NCBI RefSeq assembly: GCF_003234445.2
Contig: NZ_CP126269.1
Coordinates: 2,170,001 to 2,234,000, forward strand
Reading direction: 5' to 3'
From: Curtobacterium sp. MCLR17_036
Lineage (GTDB): Bacteria; Actinomycetota; Actinomycetes; Actinomycetales; Microbacteriaceae
DNA length: 64,000 bases
The notes below the pieces were generated by a model. The model saw nothing but the letters and a program-made list of their open reading frames with translations. It did not search any database and had not been told where the DNA came from. Position numbers and translations under genes: made by a program. Below are positions 51,969 through 60,079 of the stretch, in pieces (position 1 is the first letter of the stretch; each line of letters begins with the position of its first letter).

Positions 51969-53807
51969 GTGGCGAACGACGAGGCCGAGTTCGGGACCGA
52001 GCTGCGCGGGTACCGCCGCGACGAGGTCGACCGTTCCCTGAACGACCTGCGTCGCGAGCTCATCAAGTCGAACACCGACCGGGCAGACGCCGCGAAGGAG
52101 ATCCGGCTGCTGCAGTCGCGCGTCTCCGAGCTCCAGGGCGAGCTCGACGAAGCCGGCACCCCGACCTACAGCGGACTCGGCACCCGCCTCGAGTCGACGC
52201 TGCGCGTGGCCGAGGAGCAGTCCACCCGCCTCATCAGCCAGGCCGACATCGACGCCCAGCGTCTCCGCGCCTCGAGCCGCGCCGACGCCGAGCGCACCCT
52301 GCGCGAGGCCCGCGACGAGGCGTCCGACACCCTCGAGGACGCCCGCACCCGTGCGACCAACGAGCTGACCCGCGCCCGCGCCGAGGCCGCCGACACCGTC
52401 GAGCGTGCCCGCGCCGAGTCCGGCCTGCTCACCCAGGACGCCCGCAACGAGGCCGCCGCCATCCGCGGCGCCGCGCTGACCGAGGCAGCCGAGGTCCGTT
52501 CGGTCGCGATCCGCGAGACGAACGCCCTCCGTGCCCAGGTCGAGCACGAGGTCGCCGAGCTGCGCGAGGCCGCACAGCGCGCCTCCGCCGACGCCCGCAC
52601 CGCCGCGGCCGACCTCGACCGCGAGACCGAGCACCGCCGCTCGGTGTTCGAGGCCGACCACACGCGCCGCACCGAGGACCTCGACCGCGAGGAGACCACG
52701 CGTCGACAGGCCCTCGAGCGCGAGGTCGCCGAGGGGCGCGCCGCGTGGCACCGTGAGCGCGACGAGGAGCAGCAGGCGCACGCCCTGGCGCTCGAGACCG
52801 GCCGCGCCGAGCTCGACGCCGAGGTCGCCCGTCGCCGTGACGAGCTCGACAGCGAGTTCGCGGACCGCCGCCGGGTGCTCGACGAGGACCTCGCGGCTGC
52901 CCGCGCCGAGTGGGACCGCGAACTCGCCGCCGCCCGCACGGCCCTCGAGCAAGAGGTCGGCGCGGCCCACGCGCAGCTCCGCGTCGACGAGGAGCAGACC
53001 CGCGTCGAGAACGCGCGGCTCGTGCAGGAGACCGCGGAGCGCATCGCCCGCGAACTCGAAGAGCACCAGGACCGCATCGCCCGGGAGCGCGCCGAAGCCG
53101 ACGCCGCCGCGGGGCGCGCCGTCCGCGAGCACGAGGACACCCTCGCCGCGCGCCGCGAGCGCGAGCACGCCGAGGTCGACACCGAGATCGCGGACCGTCG
53201 GACGAACGAGCTCGGCACCCTGGAGGCCGAGCGCACCGCGCTGCGCCAGGAGATCGACACCGCCCGCGCCGACCTCGCGAAGGAGCGCGACGAGGCACGT
53301 GCCGAGATCGCCCGCGAGCGTGACGAGGCCCGGACGACGCTCGAGTCCGAGCTCGCGTCACGCCGGGACGACGCCGAGCAGGACTACCTGCAGAAGCACC
53401 ACGAGACGGTCACCGAGACGCAGAAGTACCTCGACGAGGCGAACCTGCAGCTCGCCGAGGCCACTCGCCGCGCGACCGAGGCCCGCGAGCGGGCCGAGCG
53501 TCTGCAGCAGGAGGCCGACGACCTCGAGCGCACCAGCACCACCGAGGCGCAGGAGCACGCCCGCACGATCGTCGCCGACGCGCAGGACCGCGTGCACCGC
53601 ATGGTCGCGGACGCCGAGGAGCGCACGGCGGGCGTGGTCGCCGAGGCCGAGGACCGCCTGGCGGCCATCCGGACCGAGCGCGACGCGGTGGCCGGCTACC
53701 TGGAGAACCTGCGCGGCGTGCTCACGCACGCCACCGGGCTGCTCGGCACGGCGCCCGCCGTGGACGCCACGGACGGGGACGACGCGACGGACGCCACCGA
53801 CCGCTGA
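51969..53807 (+). CDS. DivIVA-like long coiled-coil protein (Scy/FilP/Wag31-type)
   Basis: The 612-residue protein begins with a DivIVA-like membrane-targeting segment (FGTELRGYRRDEVDRSLNDL). A continuous coiled coil follows, from about residue 35 to 575, built of Ala/Arg/Glu/Asp heptads without a Pro or Gly-rich break after residue 70 (TPTYSGLG). The C-terminus is acidic and Thr/Asp-rich. Such proteins organise polar growth or form cytoskeletal filaments in Actinobacteria. A second, short DivIVA-domain gene lies at 56021-56569. The GTG start has AGGAG at good spacing. The exact role is inferred from architecture. Confidence 0.8.
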   Translation: MANDEAEFGTELRGYRRDEVDRSLNDLRRELIKSNTDRADAAKEIRLLQSRVSELQGELDEAGTPTYSGLGTRLESTLRVAEEQSTRLISQADIDAQRLRASSRADAERTLREARDEASDTLEDARTRATNELTRARAEAADTVERARAESGLLTQDARNEAAAIRGAALTEAAEVRSVAIRETNALRAQVEHEVAELREAAQRASADARTAAADLDRETEHRRSVFEADHTRRTEDLDREETTRRQALEREVAEGRAAWHRERDEEQQAHALALETGRAELDAEVARRRDELDSEFADRRRVLDEDLAAARAEWDRELAAARTALEQEVGAAHAQLRVDEEQTRVENARLVQETAERIARELEEHQDRIARERAEADAAAGRAVREHEDTLAARREREHAEVDTEIADRRTNELGTLEAERTALRQEIDTARADLAKERDEARAEIARERDEARTTLESELASRRDDAEQDYLQKHHETVTETQKYLDEANLQLAEATRRATEARERAERLQQEADDLERTSTTEAQEHARTIVADAQDRVHRMVADAEERTAGVVAEAEDRLAAIRTERDAVAGYLENLRGVLTHATGLLGTAPAVDATDGDDATDATDR

Positions 53808-53808
53808 C

Positions 53809-53830
53809 GCGGGCCTGCCTGGAGGCCCGC
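53809..53830. terminator. short hairpin between convergent genes
   Basis: GCGGGCCT (53809-53816) pairs with AGGCCCGC (53823-53830), directly after the coiled-coil gene stop. Confidence 0.5.
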
Positions 53831-53889
53831 CCCGCGCCTCCGGGTCGGCCCGCGCCGTGCAGGGGGCGGGTCGCAGGGCCCGCCGGCCG

Positions 53890-53925
53890 CGTCCGTCAGG
53901 CCGGCAGCGTCCGTCAGACCGGCCA
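53890..53925. repeat. 18-bp tandem duplication covering the stop of the alpha/beta-hydrolase gene
   Basis: Units CGTCCGTCAGGCCGGCAG (53890-53907) and 53908-53925 differ at two positions. The second unit contains the stop codon (53914-53916). Confidence 0.8.
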
Positions 53926-54660
53926 GTGCGTCGGCAGCGGAGCGCTGCCCGGCACGACGAGGTCGGCGATCGCGTCGAGGACGATCCGCACGTACCGCTC
54001 CCCCACCCACAGGTGCTTCGCACCCTCGACCGGCACCACGCGGACGTTCGGTGCGAGCGCGAACCGCTCGACCGCCTCGGCCGGCTGCAGGAAGTCGTCG
54101 TGCTCCGGGACGAGCGCCACCACGGGCACCCGGACGGCGGCCCACCGGGCGAGCTCTTCGTCGGTCGTGCGGTGCAGCGGCGGTGACAGGAGCACCACCC
54201 CGGCGACCCGGCCGGCCTCGACGTGTTCGAGCGCGTGCTTCAGCGCGACCTCGGTCCCGAAGGACCACCCGACCAGCCACGGCGTCGGCAGGCCCCGGTC
54301 GGTGACCTCGGCGACGGCGGCCCGCAGGTCGAACCCCTCGGACACACCGTCGCCGAAGGTGCCCTCGGACGTGCCGCGCGGCGAGGTGACGGAACGGAAG
54401 TTGAAGCGCAGCACGGCGACGTCGGCCAGGGCGGGCAGTCGGGCTGCCGCCTTCTTGAGGACGTGGGAGTCCATGAAGCCGTGCGCGGTCGGCAGCGGGT
54501 GCAGGGTGACGATCGTGCCCCGGGCCGGACGCTCCGCCGGTTCGGCGAGCTCACCGACCAGGACGAGGTGGTCGTCGGTGACGAGCTCGACGTCGGTGCG
54601 CCGCGCGGGCAGTTCCGTCGCGGACCGGATCTCGGTGTCGGCCGACGGCTCAGGGGTCAC
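53914..54660 (-). CDS. alpha/beta-hydrolase
   Basis: The 248-residue protein has the nucleophile Ser in LVGWSFGTEVALKHALEH (GxSxG as GWSFG), an N-terminal HPLPTAHGFMDSHVLKKAAA, RFNFRSVTSPRGTS, an Asp in VVALVPEHDDFLQPAE and a late His in EGAKHLW. This is close to the DLH/YpfH-like alpha/beta hydrolases that act on short acyl esters. GTG 54660 overlaps the upstream stop (GTGA), so translation is coupled to the zinc-ribbon gene. The two likely share a transcript and possibly a process, which is unknown. Confidence 0.8.
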   Translation of the reverse strand: MTPEPSADTEIRSATELPARRTDVELVTDDHLVLVGELAEPAERPARGTIVTLHPLPTAHGFMDSHVLKKAAARLPALADVAVLRFNFRSVTSPRGTSEGTFGDGVSEGFDLRAAVAEVTDRGLPTPWLVGWSFGTEVALKHALEHVEAGRVAGVVLLSPPLHRTTDEELARWAAVRVPVVALVPEHDDFLQPAEAVERFALAPNVRVVPVEGAKHLWVGERYVRIVLDAIADLVVPGSAPLPTHWPV

Positions 54661-54959
54661 GCGATGCTCCAGCAGCGGTTGTGCCAGTGGCGGCGCGAGG
54701 CGAGGTCCGCGGCGTCGCCGAGGACACCGTCGGCCCGCCAGACCACCACGTGCGCGGTCCCGGGCAGGACGGCGCCGCCGCAGCCCGGGCAGACGTACTC
54801 CTTCTGCGCCGAGGCGGCCGAGATCGGCTGCACCTGGTACTCCCGCCCACGGCGGACCTCGGTGCGCTTCCACCCCGCCATCAGCCGGTCGAGGCCCGGC
54901 GCCTCGTCAGGCTCGACGTCGCGACCGCGGGGACGCCGCGGCCGGTTGCTGCGCGGCAC
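54657..54959 (-). CDS. small actinobacterial zinc-ribbon protein
   Basis: The 100-residue protein starts with a basic segment (PRSNRPRRPRGRD) and carries EYVCPGCGGAVLPGTAHVVV and RRHWHNRCWSIA, so CPGC plus a late His and Cys make a likely zinc site. Similar short proteins are conserved in Actinobacteria, often labelled ATP/GTP-binding without good reason. The function is unknown. GTG 54959 begins the conserved part. It overlaps the hydrolase gene start and lies 12 bases after the lytic transglycosylase stop, so the three may form one operon. Confidence 0.7.
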   Translation of the reverse strand: MPRSNRPRRPRGRDVEPDEAPGLDRLMAGWKRTEVRRGREYQVQPISAASAQKEYVCPGCGGAVLPGTAHVVVWRADGVLGDAADLASRRHWHNRCWSIA

Positions 54960-54971
54960 CCGAGCTGCCGA

Positions 54972-55952
54972 TCAGTACCAGTTGACGGCCTGGCTGTGAC
55001 CCCAGGCAGCACACGGGGTGCCGTAGACACCCGCGATGTAGTTCAGGCCCCACGTGATCTGCGTCGCCGGGTTCGTCTGCCAGTCGGCACCGGCCGTGGC
55101 CATCTTGCTGCCGGGCAGTGCCTGCGGGATGCCGTACGCGCCGCTCGGGTTGTAGGCGTTGACGCGCCAGCCCGACTCCTTGTTCCACAGCGAGACGAGG
55201 CAGTTGTACTGGTCGGTGCCCCAGCCGCGAGCGGTGACCTGCGCGAGGGCGATCTCCTGCGCGCTGCCCGGGTCCGGCGCGGCGGCCACGGCGGCCAGCG
55301 TGTTGCTGGCGGACACCGGCTCGTCGGTGGCGGTGGCCTCGTCGGCTCCGTCGGTGGCGTCGGCGTCGGTGGTCTCGGCGACCTTCGGGGCCTTCTTGAC
55401 CTTCGGCGCGGGCACGGTGACCTCGTAGCCGTCACGGTCGGCAACCGTCAGGCCGGCACCGCCGGCGGTGAACTGCTGGGGCTTCGTCGGGGTCTTCACG
55501 AGCACCGGGGTGTCGACCGCGGCCTGGGCCACGTCGGCCTGCAGCGGGTTGAAGAGCGAGCCGCCGACGAACAGGAACACACCGAAGAACGAGATGGCGG
55601 GGACGCGGGCGCGCTTCCGGGCGAAGGTGTTGACCGACGCGGTCGCGGTGGGCCGGACACCGGCCGACGACCGTGCGGTCGGACGCTGCCGCACGGGCGC
55701 GGTCGCCACGACGCGGGGCGCCTCGTGCGCGAACGCCGAGACGTTCTCGTCGGAGACCCGGTTCGCCGCGACGGACTTCGGGGTGGCGACGGGGGCGGTC
55801 ACCGCCGGCAGCACCGGTGGGTCCGCTCGGAGCACCGAGGCGTCCGCGCTGCGGGTTCGGTTCAGTGCCGCGCGGCGCTCACCCGAGGCCTGGTGGCCGA
55901 GGTGCTCGCGGGGATCGCGGTCGGAGCTGTGGTCTGCCGTGTGCCTGCCCAT
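54972..55952 (-). CDS. lytic transglycosylase-like cell wall protein
   Basis: The 326-residue protein has a long basic cytoplasmic N-terminus (about 1-115), one helix (ISFFGVFLFVGGSLFNPLQA) and an Ala/Thr/Asp-rich spacer. The C-terminal lysozyme-fold domain of about 90 residues has the catalytic Glu in CLVSLWNKESGWRVNAYNPS and GAYGIPQALPGSKMA. It should cleave peptidoglycan glycan strands outside the membrane during growth. A cytoplasmic tail of over 100 residues is unusual for this class and may bind a growth-pole protein such as the neighbouring DivIVA-domain product. That link is inference. The ATG start has TACCCT 10 bases upstream. Confidence 0.8.
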   Translation of the reverse strand: MGRHTADHSSDRDPREHLGHQASGERRAALNRTRSADASVLRADPPVLPAVTAPVATPKSVAANRVSDENVSAFAHEAPRVVATAPVRQRPTARSSAGVRPTATASVNTFARKRARVPAISFFGVFLFVGGSLFNPLQADVAQAAVDTPVLVKTPTKPQQFTAGGAGLTVADRDGYEVTVPAPKVKKAPKVAETTDADATDGADEATATDEPVSASNTLAAVAAAPDPGSAQEIALAQVTARGWGTDQYNCLVSLWNKESGWRVNAYNPSGAYGIPQALPGSKMATAGADWQTNPATQITWGLNYIAGVYGTPCAAWGHSQAVNWY

Positions 55953-55962
55953 GAGTAGGACC

Positions 55963-55968
55963 AGGGTA
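55963..55968 (-). promoter_or_regulatory. -10 box TACCCT of the transglycosylase gene
   Basis: TACCCT lies 10 bases before the ATG at 55952, in the 68-base gap after the DivIVA-domain gene. Confidence 0.45.
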
Positions 55969-56020
55969 ACGGAACGATCACGGAAAACGAAGCACTGGTC
56001 ACAGCGCGTCGCGGACCGGT

Positions 56021-56569
56021 TCAGCGGACCGCGAGCATGACCTCGACGACGGCGTCGAGGACCGCGTCGACCTGGGCTTCGCGGTAGCCGCCGTGCTTCG
56101 GTCGGAACACGACGGAGCGGACCTCGGTGAGGCTGAGGGCCTTGCCCTCGCGGAAGTAGCCGGCGAGGCGTTCGGCGAAGGCGTCGACGTCCTTCGGGTG
56201 GTACCCGGTGCCGAGGAAGCTCACCCGGCGGAACCGCTGCCCGTCCGGCCGCTCGAGCCGCGCCACGACGTCGGACGCCTTGGTGCGGGCCTCGGCGTAC
56301 CAGGCCTTCTGTCCGACCTCGGTGATCTCGCGCTCGCGCTCACGTGCGGCGAAGGCGTCCTCGAGGCGCTCGAGCGCGGCGTCGACGTGCGAGGTCGAGT
56401 AGCCGCCCTTCCGCATCGAGAAGGCCGTCGCGCGGATCTTCGCGGCCTCGATCCCGGGGGCGCTGTCGTCGGCGGAGTACGCACGACGGGCGTCCTCGAG
56501 GAACCGCTCGACCTCGTCGACGTCGTAACCGAGTGCGGACCGGGCTGCGGTCGGGAAGGTGGTTGCCAC
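56021..56569 (-). CDS. short DivIVA-domain protein with two DivIVA-like repeats
   Basis: The 182-residue protein carries two copies of the DivIVA-type GY-x-x-x-[DE]V-[DE] motif: FPTAARSALGYDVDEVERFL near the start, and VSFLGTGYHPKDVDAFAERL past the middle. Each is followed by a helix, plus linked segments FSMRKGGYSTSHVDAALERL and FRPKHGGYREAQVDAVLDAV. So up to four related units may be present. This matches the actinobacterial DivI1A-domain proteins of unknown function. It lies upstream of the transglycosylase gene, pointing to wall growth. GTG 56569 has CAGAAT six bases upstream. Confidence 0.8.
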   Translation of the reverse strand: MATTFPTAARSALGYDVDEVERFLEDARRAYSADDSAPGIEAAKIRATAFSMRKGGYSTSHVDAALERLEDAFAAREREREITEVGQKAWYAEARTKASDVVARLERPDGQRFRRVSFLGTGYHPKDVDAFAERLAGYFREGKALSLTEVRSVVFRPKHGGYREAQVDAVLDAVVEVMLAVR

Positions 56570-56575
56570 GGCGAC

Positions 56576-56581
56576 ATTCTG
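56576..56581 (-). promoter_or_regulatory. possible -10 box CAGAAT of the DivIVA-domain gene
   Basis: CAGAAT lies six bases before GTG 56569, the same spacing as the leaderless promoters, with C in place of the first T. Confidence 0.4.
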
Positions 56582-56641
56582 CCAGTCCGTCACCGTGGCA
56601 CAACCTGGACGCGCTGAGGACGGCACCGCGACGGTGCCGCT

Positions 56642-56692
56642 GACGACGATCAGTGGCCGACGACGATCAGTGGCTGACGACGATCAGTGGTT
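56642..56692. repeat. 17-bp tandem repeat, three copies, covering the cdsA stop codon
   Basis: Copies of GACGACGATCAGTGGYY start at 56642, 56659 and 56676. The third contains the cdsA stop codon (56684-56686), so the gene end has been duplicated outwards. Confidence 0.9.
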
Positions 56693-57694
56693 GACGATGA
56701 GGTACAGCACGTACCCGACGGCGGCCGACGGCAGGATGCTGTCGATCCGGTCGAGCAGTCCCCCGTGCCCGGGCAGGAACGACGAGATGTCCTTGATGCC
56801 GAGGTCGCGCTTGATCATCGACTCGGTCAGGTCGCCGAGCGTGGCCGACCCGGAGATGAGCACGCCGAGCACCACACCGGTCCACCAGGGCAGCCCGAGC
56901 ATGAGCCAGCTCACCAGGATGCCGACGACGATGCTCGCCGCGACGGAGCCGGCGAAGCCTTCCCAGGTCTTCTTCGGGCTGATCCGCGGCGCCATCGGGT
57001 GCTTGCCGAGGTTGAGCCCGGTCGCGTACGCCCCGGTGTCCACGGCGACGACGACCAGGATGAACCCGATCACCCAGAGGTTGCCCTGCGGCTGCGCGGA
57101 GAGCAGCACCACGCAGGCGCCGAGCAGCGAGATGTACGCCTGCACGAACAACCCGTTCGTGAGGTCGCGGAAGACGTTGCCGGCGGACGGCTTCTGCCGA
57201 GCCACCGTGACCTCGACCAGCCGCCAGAGGCTGATGAGCACGATGCCGCCGAGCAACGTGAACAGCGCGGCGACCTGTCCGTACAGGAACGACGCCGGCA
57301 CGATCGCGATCGCGACCGCGACGCTCGGGATCCGCGGCACGTCGCGACCCGCGAACCGCATCGCGCTCGTGAGCTCGTAGACGCCCACGCCGAGCAGGAA
57401 CGCCGCCACGACCATGAACGACGGGGTCCAGAGCAGCAGCGAGCCGAGCATCACCACGGCGAACGCGAGCGCGATGCCGATCGCCGCCGGCAGGTTGCGC
57501 CCGGTCCGCGCCGTCAGTGCCTCGTTGCGCGCGCCGAGGTCGGCCCGGCGTTGCCGGAGCTGCGCCTCGAAGTCGGTGCGGGCCGCTCGGGCACGCGCAT
57601 CGAAGTCCTGGCGCAGCCCCTTCTTCGCGGACCCGGTGTCGACGGGTCCGTGCGGTTCTGTGGGGCGGTCACCGCCCGGTTGCGGGCGGTGCAT
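56684..57694 (-). CDS. cdsA: phosphatidate cytidylyltransferase
   Basis: The 336-residue integral membrane enzyme makes CDP-diacylglycerol. It has about eight helices and the C-terminal CDS signature: AVDTGAYATGLNLGKHPMAP, ISPKKTWEGFAGS, ATLGDLTESMIKRDLGIKDI and LPGHGGLLDRIDS. An N-terminal cytoplasmic extension of about 65 residues, Arg/Ala-rich and probably helical (RQDFDARARAARTDFEAQLR), is longer than in most CdsA proteins. The start is at 57694, sharing one base with the frr stop (TGATG), so translation is coupled. It ends the rpsB-tsf-pyrH-frr-cdsA series. Confidence 0.93.
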   Translation of the reverse strand: MHRPQPGGDRPTEPHGPVDTGSAKKGLRQDFDARARAARTDFEAQLRQRRADLGARNEALTARTGRNLPAAIGIALAFAVVMLGSLLLWTPSFMVVAAFLLGVGVYELTSAMRFAGRDVPRIPSVAVAIAIVPASFLYGQVAALFTLLGGIVLISLWRLVEVTVARQKPSAGNVFRDLTNGLFVQAYISLLGACVVLLSAQPQGNLWVIGFILVVVAVDTGAYATGLNLGKHPMAPRISPKKTWEGFAGSVAASIVVGILVSWLMLGLPWWTGVVLGVLISGSATLGDLTESMIKRDLGIKDISSFLPGHGGLLDRIDSILPSAAVGYVLYLIVNH

Positions 57695-58248
57695 CAGACC
57701 TCGAGGAGTTCGGCTTCCTTCTTCTTCAGCGAGTCGTCGATCTGGTCGACGTGCTTCTTCGTCAGGGCCTCGAGGTCCTTGTCGCCGCGGGCGATCTCGT
57801 CGTCCGAGATCTCGCCCTTCAGCGCGTCGAGGTCGTCCTTGGCGCGGCGGCGGATGTTGCGGATGACGACCTTGTGGTCCTCGCCCTTGCCGCGCACGAG
57901 CTTGACGAACTCCTTGCGGCGGTCCTGCGTGAGCTCCGGGATCGTCACGCGGACGATCTCGCCGTCGTTCGACGGGCTCGCGCCGAGGTTCGGGAACGTC
58001 GCGATGGCACGCTCGATCTCCTTGAGCGCCGACTTGTCGTACGGCGTCACGATGAGCGTGCGGGCCTCGGGGGTCTGCAGCGAGGCGAGCTGCGCGAGCG
58101 GCGTCGGGGTGCCGTAGTACTCGACGGGGATCTTCTGGAAGAGCGCGGCGTTGATCCGGCCGGTTCGGACGGTGGAGAAGTCGTCCTTGGCGACCTCGAC
58201 CGCCTTCGCCATCTTCTCGGTGGCTTCGGTCAGGACATCACTGATCAC
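57694..58248 (-). CDS. frr: ribosome recycling factor
   Basis: The 184-residue protein has [20 protein letters not shown], the hinge [52 protein letters not shown] and the C-terminal helix with [16 protein letters not shown]. It splits post-termination ribosomes with EF-G. GTG 58248 is preceded by AAGGAG. It follows pyrH after 47 bases, the standard pyrH-frr order, and is cotranscribed with cdsA. Confidence 0.97.
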   Translation of the reverse strand: MISDVLTEATEKMAKAVEVAKDDFSTVRTGRINAALFQKIPVEYYGTPTPLAQLASLQTPEARTLIVTPYDKSALKEIERAIATFPNLGASPSNDGEIVRVTIPELTQDRRKEFVKLVRGKGEDHKVVIRNIRRRAKDDLDALKGEISDDEIARGDKDLEALTKKHVDQIDDSLKKKEAELLEV

Positions 58249-58295
58249 GGTGTTACTCCTTCGGTACTGGCGTCGAGTCTAGTCAGCGCGGCAGG

Positions 58296-59015
58296 TCAGT
58301 TGCTGACCACGGTGCCGATGCGCTCGCCCCGGATGGCGGCCTGGACGTTGCCCTCGCCCTCCATGCCGAAGACGTGCATCGGCATGCCGTTGTCCATGCA
58401 GAGCGAGAACGCGGTCGCGTCGACCACCTTGAGGCCCTTGAGCAGGGCGTCCTGGTACGTCACGTGGTGCAGCTTCTCGGCCGTGGCGTCCTTCTTCGGG
58501 TCGGCGGTGTAGACCCCGTCGACGCCGTTCTTCGCGACGAGGACCTCGTCCGCCTTGATCTCGAGCGCACGCTGCGCCGCGACCGTGTCGGTGGAGAAGT
58601 AGGGCAGCCCGGCGCCGGCGCCGAAGATGACGACGCGGCCCTTCTCGAGGTGCCGCTCGGCGCGCCGCGGGATGTACGATTCGGCGACCTGGGTCATCGA
58701 GATGGCGGACTGCACGCGGGTCGCGGCACCGGCCTGCTCGAGGAAGTCCTGCAGCGCGAGCGCGTTCATCACCGTGCCGAGCATGCCCATGTAGTCGGCG
58801 CGGCCGCGGTCCATGCCGCGCTGCGAGAGCTCCGCGCCGCGGAAGAAGTTGCCCCCGCCGACGACGATCGCGATCTCGACGTCCTGTGCCGCCACGGCGA
58901 TCTCACGGGCGATCGAGCCGATCACGTCGGGGTTCACGCCGAGGGACCCGGCCCCGAAGGCCTCTCCCGAGAGCTTCAGCAGGACCCGGCGTCGTCCGGT
59001 CTTCTCGTCGGTCAT
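58296..59015 (-). CDS. pyrH: UMP kinase
   Basis: The 239-residue amino-acid-kinase-fold enzyme phosphorylates UMP to UDP. Visible are [66 protein letters not shown] and [18 protein letters not shown] 59015 has a GAAGGGTG ribosome site. TAGATT at 59047-59052 gives it a promoter of its own, downstream of the tsf terminator, so nucleotide and ribosome genes here are in separate transcripts. Confidence 0.97.
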   Translation of the reverse strand: MTDEKTGRRRVLLKLSGEAFGAGSLGVNPDVIGSIAREIAVAAQDVEIAIVVGGGNFFRGAELSQRGMDRGRADYMGMLGTVMNALALQDFLEQAGAATRVQSAISMTQVAESYIPRRAERHLEKGRVVIFGAGAGLPYFSTDTVAAQRALEIKADEVLVAKNGVDGVYTADPKKDATAEKLHHVTYQDALLKGLKVVDATAFSLCMDNGMPMHVFGMEGEGNVQAAIRGERIGTVVSN

Positions 59016-59046
59016 CTGGTCGCACCCTTCGTCGATGTCTCGTGGG

Positions 59047-59052
59047 AATCTA
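59047..59052 (-). promoter_or_regulatory. -10 box TAGATT of pyrH-frr-cdsA
   Basis: TAGATT predicts a start near 59040 and a 25-base leader before ATG 59015. Confidence 0.45.
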
Positions 59053-59123
59053 CCCGGCCGCAGCCGGTCCGGCGGACGCACGTCGTGCCTCCAGGCCGGG
59101 TCCGCGCGCACGAGCGCGCGAAA

Positions 59124-59158
59124 ACGGGGTCAGGAACCAACCTGGTTCCTGACCCCGT
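59124..59158 (-). terminator. rho-independent terminator of rpsB-tsf
   Basis: Perfect 16-bp arms (ACGGGGTCAGGAACCA) with a three-base loop are followed on the minus strand by TTTT. It is the clearest intrinsic terminator in the window and lies 10 bases after the tsf stop. Confidence 0.9.
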
Positions 59159-59168
59159 CACGGGTTCG

Positions 59169-59996
59169 TTACGCGCCGACCTTGACGCGGGCGAAGCCCT
59201 GGATCGTGATGCCGGCGTTCTCGGCGGCCTTCGCGACGGAGATCTTGTTGTCCTTCGCGTAGTCCTGGTCGAGGAGCGCGACCTGCTTGATGAAGGCGTT
59301 GACGCGACCCTCGACGATCTTCGGCAGGGCGGCCTCCGGCTTGCCCTCCTCGCGCGTGATCGCCTCGACGGTCGCGCGCTCCTTCTCGATCGCGTCGGCC
59401 GGGACGTCCTCGCGCGTCAGGTACGACGGGTTCGCGAACGCGACGTGCTGGGCGATCGAGCGGGCCTCGGCGGCGTTGTCGCCCTCGTAAGCGATGACGA
59501 CGGCGATCTGCGGCGGCAGGTCCTGGCTGGTCTTGTGCAGGTAGATCTCGAAGGCCGAGCCCTCGACACGGCGGACCGTGCGGACCTCGAGCTTCTCGCC
59601 CAGCGCGGCGGCGGCCTCGTTGACGACCTCGAGGACGGTCTTGCCGTCCAGCGGGGCGGCGTTCGCGGCGGCGACGTCGGCGGCACCGGCGGCCGAGACG
59701 GCCCCGAGCACCTTGTCGGCCAGCGTCGTGAACTTCTCGTTCTTCGCGACGAAGTCGGTCTCGCTCGCGAGCTCGACGACCGTGGCGGCGCCGTTCTCGC
59801 TCGAGGCGACGACGACACCCTCGGAGGTGGCGCGGTCGTCGCGCTTGGCGACGGCCTTCGCACCCTTGATGCGGAGCAGCTCGACGGCCTTGTCGTAGTC
59901 GCCGTCAGCCTCGACGAGGGCGTTCTTGGCGTCCATCATGCCGGCGCCGAGGTCCTCGCGGAGCTTCTTCACGTCAGCAGCGGTGAAGTTTGCCAT
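59169..59996 (-). CDS. tsf: elongation factor Ts
   Basis: The 275-residue protein has the UBA-like start FTAADVKKLREDLGAGMMDA, CKKAL-type KNALVEADGDYDKAVELLR, the core TDFVAKNEKFTTLADKVLGA (contacting EF-Tu) and the QHVAFANPSYLTREDVPADA stretch. It recharges EF-Tu with GTP. AAAGGA precedes the ATG. It follows rpsB after an 83-base gap that holds a strong hairpin. Confidence 0.97.
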   Translation of the reverse strand: MANFTAADVKKLREDLGAGMMDAKNALVEADGDYDKAVELLRIKGAKAVAKRDDRATSEGVVVASSENGAATVVELASETDFVAKNEKFTTLADKVLGAVSAAGAADVAAANAAPLDGKTVLEVVNEAAAALGEKLEVRTVRRVEGSAFEIYLHKTSQDLPPQIAVVIAYEGDNAAEARSIAQHVAFANPSYLTREDVPADAIEKERATVEAITREEGKPEAALPKIVEGRVNAFIKQVALLDQDYAKDNKISVAKAAENAGITIQGFARVKVGA

Positions 59997-60040
59997 TGAC
60001 AGGAGTCCTTTCTGGACTGTGAGTGTGTGGAGAGTGGAGG

Positions 60041-60074
60041 CGGGGCGCCGGACCCGGTCGGGTCCGGCGCCCCG
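60041..60074 (-). terminator. intercistronic hairpin between rpsB and tsf
   Basis: Perfect 15-bp arms (CGGGGCGCCGGACCC) with a four-base loop start five bases after the rpsB stop. There is no T-run, so it may act as an attenuator or stabilise the rpsB part of the transcript. Confidence 0.65.
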
Positions 60075-60079
60075 GCAGC

